Shown here: piece after piece, positions 55,141 to 64,000 of the stretch | Numbering within the stretch: position 1 is the first letter of the stretch | Layout: every line of letters starts with the position of its first letter | NCBI GenBank assembly: GCA_015143295.1 | Contig: CM026570.1 | Coordinates: forward strand, 12,052,047-12,116,046 | Length of the DNA stretch: 64,000 nt | Source of the DNA: Tetracentron sinense | Lineage: Eukaryota > Streptophyta > Magnoliopsida > Trochodendrales > Trochodendraceae | Direction: 5' to 3' | Program-made: the position numbers and the translations under genes | The notes under the pieces: generated by a model | Told to the model about the DNA's origin: nothing | Seen by the model: the letters and a program-made list of their open reading frames with translations, nothing else | Database searches by the model: none

Positions 55141-57059
55141 CTCTTTGAGAGCCACACTCACATAGAAAGAGAAACTCGTGACCCCAAAAACTCTATCACA
55201 AAGACATTCAAATTATCAAATACAATTAAGCTTGTACCCTAGGCTAATATATAGTCTCAAACCAATCCTAAAACAAATAGAAATAGAAAAATCCTTCACC
55301 CAGAGAAAATCCTCAAAAACGAAGTCTAAACCCAAGAATATCCCCCCCCCCCCCAAAAAAAGGCAAATAAATTTAGCCACACACGTTGATTGACATTATG
55401 CAAGAGAGGAGTGCTAGCCCATACGCAGATTTTAAGTTTCCGAACTCCCACTATAAGAGCAACGCACTCTCAATATGAGAGCAACATGTGTCTGCTACCT
55501 CTTCCACAAGTTAAAGAAACAATTTTTTTCAACCCCTTCAACAATTTAACTAAACAATTTTTTGTAGAGAAACTGATTTATTAAGAATAGCTTGGATGAT
55601 TTACAATGACCCCATGGAGCTAGGGTTTAAATAGATGTTCTATGCCAAGACTCCTAATATAGAAAGATCTCTCAAAGATAATCCTAATTTAATCATACAT
55701 AATCAAATTCTAAATTCAAATTTAATTGATATTATCTAATTGTGAATAGATACAATGATAATGATATTCACTTTATTACAATAGGATATTCCCGAATACT
55801 AATATTTTTTTCAACAAGTTAAAGTTCAACCAGTTAAGGAGGTACCCAGCCCATGTCAGTACATGAGAGTTTGGAAGTCTGTGCCTAGGGCTAGCATTTC
55901 TCTTAACATGCACAATAACCACTAATAATGTTGTCTTACTATAGCTAATGCGGTACTACTGTAAATGATGTTAAACATAGCAGCAATGTAGCCCAAGGCT
56001 ATAAATGACTAACAATCTGCTGATACATCACTAAAACGTCAAATGTAATCTTTTAAATTAGACCTACTAGATTTGCCTTTTTTTTTAGTATTAGCTGAAA
56101 TTTTTTCTAGTGTAAAGGGGGCTTATTGATCCTTTATAGCCTTGGACTACCAACACTATTGACACCAAGTTTCACTCCTATAAATGTTGGTAACACTATA
56201 CTAGAATTGAATTTTTGACAACATTCTAACAACCCCTCACCATGGCTTGAATTCGGTCAGGCCGCCAAATATGCTCCTCGTCCATCTTATCCACCACGCC
56301 TCCTAAAGAGCTGGCAGGTGTGTCAAAGATCCAAGCTTTAGAAACTCACCAAGCCTAACTAATCTAACATTGTAAATTCGCTTCACAAATGAGCTGAACT
56401 TGATCAAAAGTTGGCTCGATTTTAATAGTTTTATTTATTTATTTATTTCATCGTTTTAAAAGATAACAATACTCTTTTATTTTATTTTGTACAGGACATA
56501 TGGTTAGACCGCAAATTCGATTATGGTGTTAGTATCTGTTTATGAGTTAGTGGGTTAGAAGCCCATGATTGGAAGTTTGACTAAATGATGGGTCATCTCA
56601 ACCACTACAACCGAAGAGAGTAGAACCCTGATCACCCCAATGTGGGGATACAAATTAACATTGTCACTAGCACAAGCAATTGTACAATAGCCTTTTATAA
56701 TATATAGGGTTTTGGCATATATATATATATATATAATTGTGACAAATTTAATATGTATTTTTGTTAATGTAAAACCCTAGAGTATAGTTTTATAAAATGC
56801 AATTTATAAGTTTAATTTTATAACCCTACATACACTCTAAAACCTGAATTTGTCTTGTTGCCCATTTTCTCTATTTTTTCTTTCTTGAATAATAGTAAAC
56901 CATAGGGCTGACCTAGGATTCTCTTGTAGGGAAGCAAGAAGGGTAGATTGAAAATGTTAGTAATTGCAAGAGATTTTTGGAAAATAATTAGGCAGTACGA
57001 AATTCTAGGTCTAGGGGATGAAGGTTTCCAACTTCTAACCCCCTTGTTAGGGTTTGGGG
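55141..57059. other. Unit 3 distal segment, no firm gene
   Basis: Contains the C/A tract (55,342-55,361) and the exon-like stretch (about 56,240-56,320). No coding frame is convincing. Confidence 0.45.
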
Positions 57060-57364
57060 TGTAAGCCCCTAAAGAAAACAAGAGAACCGTAGGAAGCAAA
57101 GAGGTATAGGCGTTCACACACAAAAACGTGTGGAACCCTAGCCTAGACATTTGTATTTATACTTGAGAAAGAGATTACAATAAAGAGGAAACCTCTACAA
57201 TAAAGGGAAACTTACAATAAAGAGGAAACCTCTCATAATGGGAAACTAGCTAATAGCTTACAATAAAGAGGTTGGGCTACTATTGGAAACTACCAACTCA
57301 CTCATATCAGACACACACGTTTTGAGTCTTCCATATTCAGCCACTTTTAGATCTTCCTTCATCA
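57060..57364 (-). repeat. 3' LTR of the second copia element
   Basis: 305 bp. Plus-strand ends are TGTAAGCCCC and CCTTCATCA. On the minus strand a TATAAATA box lies near 57,155. The junction with host DNA is ambiguous by about 5 bp because the host also reads TGTAA there. Confidence 0.8.
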
Positions 57365-60300
57365 CTCCCCCTCAAGCTGGAGGGTGGTGCAAGAACCACA
57401 CCCAGCTTGTCTCGCAAAACTTTGAAAGGATAGCTTGGGTAAGGGTTTAGCGAAAACGTCCGCTAGCTTATTGGACGAGGTGACAAATTGAGTAATTAAA
57501 GCTCCTAAGGCTACTTTCTCTCGAACAAAATGATAGTCAATCTCGATGTGCTTTGTGCGAGCATGAAACACAGGATTGATTGTCAAATAGAGAGCACTAA
57601 GATTGTCACAAAACAGCACAGGAGATTGAGCAAGATAAACGCCGATGTCACACAAAACATATGAGATCCAAGTCAATTCTGCAGTAGTTGATGCTAAAGC
57701 TCGGTATTCTGCTTCTACACTGGAACGAGCCACAGTTGGCTGCTTCTTAGCTGTCCAAGAAATGCAATTTGAACCCAAATAAATACAATAACCTGTAGTT
57801 GACCTCCTAGTATCAGGACAACCAGCCCAATCAGCATCGGAGAAAGCATAAAGGTTCAAGGAAGACTGAGAGACAATCGAAACCCCATAATGTAATGTTC
57901 CTTTGAGATACCGAAGGATTCTCTTCACAACTTGATAATGTAATGTTCATTCATAAACTGGCAGACAAGGTTTACAGCATGGGCAAGATCAAGCCGAGTC
58001 ATGGTGAGATTTTGCAAAGCTCCAACAATGCTGCAATATTGTGTTCCATCAATCGGATCACCTGAAGAGGCATGTAAATTGTGTTTTTGTGCTAAGGGTG
58101 TACTACAAGATTTACTGTTCAACATATCAGACCGAGATAAAATGTCTTGAGCATATTTAGTTTGAGAAAGAAAAAGACCACCAGAGAAGGGTGTTACCTC
58201 TCTACCGAGAAAATAATGATGGGGACCAAGATCCTTCATTGCAAATTCTGAACTCAACTTGGTAATTAGCGGAGTCAAGAGAGAAGGATTATCACTAGTA
58301 ACAATAATATCATCAACATAGAGTAACAACAAAATAACACCCTGAGAGCAACGAAGAACAAACAAGGAAGAATCAGCTTTGCTGCAAACAAAGCCAACAC
58401 TGAAAAGAAACATGCTGAAACGATCAAACCAAGCTCGAGGAGCTTGTTTGAGACCATAGATAGCCTTTTTAAGACAACAAACATGATTAGGAAATGAAGA
58501 ATCTACGAAAGCCGGTGGTTGTTCCATATAGACAGTCTCACGAAGAAAGCCATGAAGGAAAGCATTTTTGACATCAAGTTGTCTAATGGGCCAATTACAA
58601 ACAGCAGCAAGAGAAACAACAATACGGATAGTAGTGGGTTTAATGACAGGACTAAATGTTTCATCAAAGTCAATACCGTCTTGTTGATTGTACCCCTTAG
58701 CAACAAGGCAAGCTTTATATCTGTCAACTGATCCATCAACCCTCAGCTTGGTCTTGTACACCCACCGTGAACCAACTACATTCATATCAGTTGTACGTGG
58801 TACAAGTACCCATCTACCATTAAGAGCGAGGGCACTTAATTCTTCTTTCATCGCATCAACCCACTGTGGATGTTGCATAGCTTCCTTGACATTTTGAGGC
58901 TCTTGGACATATGTTCTTGTTGCTGTAAGGCTAAGTTGAGATGTTGGAGCTGGTTTTGTCTTTGATCTCGTCTCCATGACATGAACATTGGATGTAGAGA
59001 TTGTAGGTAAAGGGGCGGGTAATGCTGATTTTCTCTTAGACCTGGTATTCATAATATGAACATTAGGGGCAGACATTGTGGAAGAGGATGGCAAAGCTGT
59101 AGAGGAAAGGTGCTGATGCTATCCACTTTGTATGTCGAGATCAATAAATAATTGACCTTGTAATCCTGCAGGATCAAAAACATCAATATTGGTGGCCTCT
59201 AGAGAATCTGTCACAATACTGTGCTGTGGGAGTTCCTCTTCAATGTTATCGTGTTCAAATGTCTCATCAGAATAATCATTAGCTGCAACAGAGGATTCGG
59301 ACATGTCAGTATCATCAGGAAAATTTACTAAATCATCATCAACTATAGTGGTAGTACTTGAGATTTCCCTTTCATCACTGGTAGCCGCATGTGGTGAAGA
59401 GTCACTTGGCTCGGGAACCAATCCAGCACTTGATGGTTTATCAGATTCATATTGTAATGGAGAATTCCACTCTGAAAACTCTGAGTAAGTAGTGATAGGC
59501 CTAGAGCCTTGAGCTGGAGTCGATAGGGAGGACAAGTCAGTGAAGGGAAAAACAGATTCATCAAAGACAACATGTCTTGAGATGAAATTTTTTTTTTGAA
59601 GTAGGATGATAGCATTGAAATCCCTTGTGCACAATACTATACCCAACCAACACACAGGGGTATGATTTGGGCTGAAATTTATTTACTGCTCTATCTCGTA
59701 AATATGGAAAACATCTGCAACCAAACACCTTTAGAGAAGAATAGTCAGGCTGAGCTCCATAAAGTTTAAAAAAAGGTGTCTCCATACCAATAACTGTAGA
59801 TGGCAACCTGTTGATTAAATGAACAGCAGTGAAAAAGGCCTCAACCCATAAAAACTTAGGCATCTCAGCATGAAAAAGTAGAGTTAGTCTCATCTCAACA
59901 ATATGCCTATGTTTTCTTTCTGCAACACCATTTTGTTCAGGTGTTCCTGGACAAGAAATCTGTCTCAAAATTCCATAATTTTCCAAATGAGCAATAAAGT
60001 TTTTAGACTGAAATTCTCCACCTCCATCACTCTGGAAAATTTTAATATTTGTAGAAAATTGATTCTCAACCAATTTCTGAAATTTTTTGAAGGCCTCAAA
60101 GAAATCTAATTTATTTTTAAGAGGATAAATCCATGTGAATCGAGAGTAGTCATCCACAAAAACTGAATAATATCTCATATGTTGAAAAGAAGCAACAGGA
60201 GCAGGTCCCCAGAGGTCACAATGAATTTTTGCAAGAGGAATAAGAGTTCTTTTATTACTCAAACAAAATGGGAGCCTACAGCTTTTACCCATCTGAGAAC

Positions 60301-60505
60301 TAACACAAATAGTAGGACTTTTCAACCAGGAACTAACATCAATAATTTTTTGAGAACTTAAATACTTCAACAACTTTGAGTTAGGATGCCTTGAACGCTG
60401 GTGCCAAACATTTTCTGGTGCCTTTCCTGATTTTACCGAAACTAAAGCTTTGACTGTATCACCATCAAGAGTATATAAATTTCCTTTCCTACTCCCTGTT
60501 GCTAG

Positions 60506-62774
60506 TGTGAGCATGGGATCTTCCTACCCACTTTCACAATTATATGTTTTGACTTGAGTCGCCACCTATTCATTCTTAGGGATAGGTCTCGGGTATTTGT
60601 TTGTTTGGATAAGACAAATGGTCTAATCAGAGTTAGGGTAAGTAGTTCGATTAAGCCCTGAGGAAGGTGTTAGGCACCCCAAGGCCCCCGTTTTATAACG
60701 GTTACCTACTCCCTAAACTTAAGCCAATTAATCTCAAAGTTTAATTAGAATGTCCAAAGTTTTTAAGTGAGTGCTAATCCAAAAAAAATAGAAAGCTAGA
60801 TGGCTAGGGTCGAACCCGAGTTGGGTTGCCTACGTACTCACATGGTGAGATCAGACCGAGCGTAGTTCTGGCACATGAGCCCGTGCCGAGGTTAGGGGGT
60901 AGTGTGTGTGTGCATAGGGTGGTCAAAGGGTCTAGCCTAGAAGGCTATGGTTTAGTTGACCGGGGAGGTCAAGTGCACAAGGGGTAAGTCTAACCGCGGT
61001 TAGAGGAGATTTAACTATGGTTAGGTGAGCTAACCAAAGCTAAAGAGATCCTACAAGTCTCTTTTTGGTTTTTTGTATTTTTATATTTTTTTGGGATTTT
61101 GGAGATATTTGAATGTTTTTGGTATTTTGGTTATATTTGCATGTTTTTGGTATTTTGATTATATTTGAATGTTTTTTGGTATTTTGAGATTTTATTATGT
61201 TTTTGGTATTTTGAGATTCTATCATGTTTTTTTGGATTTTCATATAGGTAGGGTTTTGAAAAACTTAGCTAAAGTCACATTTAATCCAAGAGTTTGGCTA
61301 AAAGATTATATTTTAAGACATAAAGAGGGATGTGCCTTATGAATGTAAATGGTCTATTGTCAACACCTATTTTGTTGAATTGGTGTTGATAATAGATCAA
61401 ATATCATTGTCTTTGGTATGAGACATTTTTAAGAATGTCCTCTTTAAGTCCTTAAACTATCATCTATTTTAAGTCCTTAAACCATCACCTACCCATTCAA
61501 CATAGAACATGAAGGAAAAATAAAGAAATGAAAGAAAATGAAAACTCATCCTCTCCCTTTTAAGGTGGTTCATTTACACCATTATTAATGATGTAATGTT
61601 GCTCTAAAGAATGTTAGGGAGGGGATGAGCTTTCACAAAAAATTCTAGAAAGAGGACTAGAATCTCAAAAAAGAAACAAAATGAAAAAGAGAGGTATAAC
61701 TTTAGCTTTCACTCTCTATGGGTCTACCCATATCCACATTTGTGGGTACATAAAAAAGAAAAAATATGTACAAGAAAAAGAGGAACATCTCTTTGTTTTT
61801 GATATGGGGTCCCTCTACACCATTAGATTGATGTAGAGAGGCCCAACTATGCTTGAGAAATGAGAGATCAAGAAGAGAGAACCAAATAAAAAAAAAGATA
61901 AAAAAAGAAGAGAAGATGAAAGAAGGAGTGCCTACTCCTCCAAGAATTCTCCTTCAATGCTCCAAGGGGTAGGGTTTTAGAATCCACAAAGGAAGAGAGT
62001 TAGCAAAGAACTCTAACCTTTTAATCTTACAATTCTTTCCAAACTCTAAACCTTAGTTTCTTCTCCCTTCTTCAAACTCAAGAGAAATACAAGTGGGTGA
62101 GAACCTTCTAGGGGTCTTGAGGGATAGATCTAAGGAGCTAAGGGATTGGTATTTATAGGAAAACTAAGAGGTTGGTGGGTTGAGTGAACTATGAGTTATA
62201 TGAGTATGAGTTGTAGGATATAGGGTGTAAGAGAGTTGGTGGGTTGAGTGAAGTAAGAGAGGTGTAAGAGAGTTGGTGGGTTGAGTGAACTATGGGTTAT
62301 ATGGGTATGGGTTGTAGGATATAGGGTAGGTGGATATGGATATGTGGATTAGGTCTTATGGATCATGGGTTATTAGTAGATGGGTCATGGGTTATGATTA
62401 TTGGACTTTGACTATGACATTTGGGCTTGGGCTATGGAAATAGGCTTTGGCTTAGGCAATTGGGTGATTGGGTATTTGGGCTTGACTACTTGGGTTGGGT
62501 AATAAAATTAGGTAATTGGGTTTGATTGAGTTGTCTAGGTATAAGTTTGGTCAAATGGGCTTGGGCCTTGGGTATACCTAGGGCTTACTAAGGTTAGGCT
62601 AGGGCTACCTAGGGTTTGGGTTTAGGACTACCTAGGGTTAAGCTTAGGGTTAACTAGGGTTTAGTCCTATGGTTAAGGGTTTACCTAGGGTTTGGAACTA
62701 GGGTTGATCTAGGGTTTGGACCATAGCTAAATTAATTAACCACGGTTAAGGGGTGTAAAAATAGGGTGCTGACA
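60506..62774 (-). mobile_element. LTR-only insertion (solo LTR type), 2.27 kb, copy 2
   Basis: Inverted relative of 42,968-45,185. On the minus strand it starts TGTCAGCACCC and ends ATGCTCACA. A 5-bp duplication (plus strand GCTAG) lies at 60,501-60,505 and 62,775-62,779. It sits within the integrase-side part of the second copia element and is therefore younger. Apart from shared LTR features (TATA box, long pyrimidine-rich stretches) it encodes nothing. Internal GGTTAGGGTTT-type repeats at 62,590-62,730 are specific to this copy. Confidence 0.88.
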
Positions 62775-64000
62775 GCTAGGATTTTCCCCGTGTCCCGATC
62801 CTTTATCAGAAAGCCACAATCAGTATATTCAATGCTGCATGAATTATCTTTAGCCAATTGACTAACTGAAATCAACTTTTTTTGTAACTCAAGTACAACC
62901 AATACATCATTTAATTTCATGATTCCAGACTTGGAGTAAATAGATGCATGCCCGGTATGAGATATATTCAATTGTGAACCATCACCAATAATTACTTTGT
63001 CTGGACCACTATAAGGAGTCAAGTTGGTTAATTTACCTGAATCATTGGTCATGTGTGCACTACCTCCAGTGTCTAGATACATGTTGTGATCTTGATGCTC
63101 ATTCAAAGTGACAGACGCCAAGGCTTGAGGGAGATTCTCTTGTGCCTGATAAGAGAAATCCCAACGATACCAGCACCGAAGTGCAGAGTGACCAGCACGC
63201 CCACATATCTGACAAGGAATAGGAAGATTTTGATTCCCTTGAATTGTGGGTGGTCGTCCCTCTGGTATACCTGTAGGTCTAGGTGCATTAAAATTAAATT
63301 GATTTCCACCATTGAATTCATTACCTGGCTGTTGTGGTTGTGGGAGTTGCTGATTTGAATTAAAGCCTTGATTTGAATTAAATCCTTGATTTTGATGTGG
63401 AGGCCGAAATCCTTGATTAAATGGACGAAAACCTTGCTACCCCGCAGGTGCAAAACCACGACCACGAGAATTAAAACCACAATTAGAGAAGCCTCCTCTT
63501 CCTCTACTATAATGTCGACCACCATTCCCACGACCTCCATTGAAATTACCATTAAAACCATTGGATCGCTGGCCAAAGAATGCCATACTATGATCAACTG
63601 GTTTTGATTCAAGCTCCATATTTTTCATTCGTAGATCATAGCTTTGCACCGTCGTAACAAACTGTGAGTATGTAGGGAAGGGAGGTTTGGCTAACATGGA
63701 TGTAACCAGCACATTGTATCGTTGTCCAAGGCCTCTGCTCATATAGATAACTTTGTCATCATCAGGCACCAGCTTTTGAATAGCAGCGAGACCATCAAAA
63801 ATGGTCTTAAAGGATTTAACATAATCAACTAATGATTGAGTACCCAAACGCGTATCTTGCATCTGTTGTTTGAGTTGTATTTCACGATCCTTTGTGGCTT
63901 GAAGAAAGTTCTCTTCAAGACATTCCCAGACTTCTTTTGCTGTTGTTGCAACCAACAACTAAATAGAGAGCTTCTTCTGAGAGCGTTCCATTAATCCAAC

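Larger units (their letters stand above)
51455..57059. repeat. Tandem unit 3, cut by a copia element
   Basis: Third full unit, with gene B3. It matches unit 2 through the point corresponding to 49,738, where the second copia element begins. The rest of the unit, if present, lies beyond the window end. It lacks both Helitrons and the unit 1 LTR fragment. A deletion of about 50 bp affects the exon-like stretch near 52,565. Confidence 0.9.
57060..64000 (-). mobile_element. Ty1/copia retrotransposon in unit 3, runs off the window, broken
   Basis: Minus-strand element. The 3' LTR (57,060-57,364) comes first, then a polypurine tract (complement of CTCCCCCTCAAGCTGG, 57,365-57,380). Going leftward in gene order there are RNase H (about 57,400-57,928), reverse transcriptase with a YVDD catalytic motif (57,925-59,094), integrase (about 59,561-60,505), protease with DTGG (about 63,070) and gag with a CX2CX4HX4C zinc knuckle (CQICGRAGHSALRC, about 63,165-63,210). 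The 5' LTR is beyond position 64,000. The RNase H style suggests the Ale/Retrofit side of copia. It is interrupted by a 2.27-kb LTR-only insertion and broken in a few other places. It entered after the unit duplications, since units 1 and 2 lack it. Confidence 0.9.

Overview
This is nuclear DNA of a flowering plant, probably a eudicot. It is AT-rich and dominated by nested transposable elements (Ty1/copia, LTR-only insertions, a TRIM, Helitrons, LINE pieces, a SINE, and hAT, Mutator and Harbinger MITEs). Gene density is low. The only host genes I can support are small secreted or defence-type genes, each carried on a locally duplicated block. The species cannot be named from the sequence.

Left part (about 0.5-20 kb): two copies of a two-gene block. 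Block 1 (about 480-6,035) has a wrecked potato-inhibitor-I gene and an intact small secreted peptide gene (5,487-5,762). Block 2 (about 8,880-19,855) follows an intact two-exon potato inhibitor I gene (8,682-8,984) and holds the sister peptide gene (19,296-19,571). Block 2 was enlarged by a complete but broken copia element (9,284-14,287) and a miniature LTR element carrying a hAT MITE. Block 1 received a LINE ORF1 piece.

Right part (about 23.5-57 kb): three tandem units with core length about 7.5-8 kb start near 27,970, 38,650 and 51,455. A decayed fourth unit lies at about 23,460-25,365. Each full unit carries one copy of a second type of peptide gene (31,415-31,663; 39,440-39,688; 52,123-52,371) behind a well-preserved TATA promoter. 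Units 1 and 2 were each entered by a non-autonomous Helitron. The Helitron in unit 2 was then hit by a 2.2-kb LTR-only insertion. Unit 3 is cut at 57,060 by a second copia element, which runs off the window end and itself holds another copy of the same 2.2-kb LTR family.

The central observation is that all five peptide genes encode 82-91 residue preproteins with a signal peptide and a C-terminal core of the form VPPSG-S-C(T/S)HIP-GG-C. From family knowledge this matches the CTNIP/SCREW phytocytokines, ligands of the receptor kinase HSL3/NUT. The window is therefore an expanded CTNIP/SCREW-like locus with two diverged architectures, both with His where the family name has Asn, and one type is co-duplicated with a serine-protease inhibitor gene. 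The family assignment is from recognition of the motif, not from a search.
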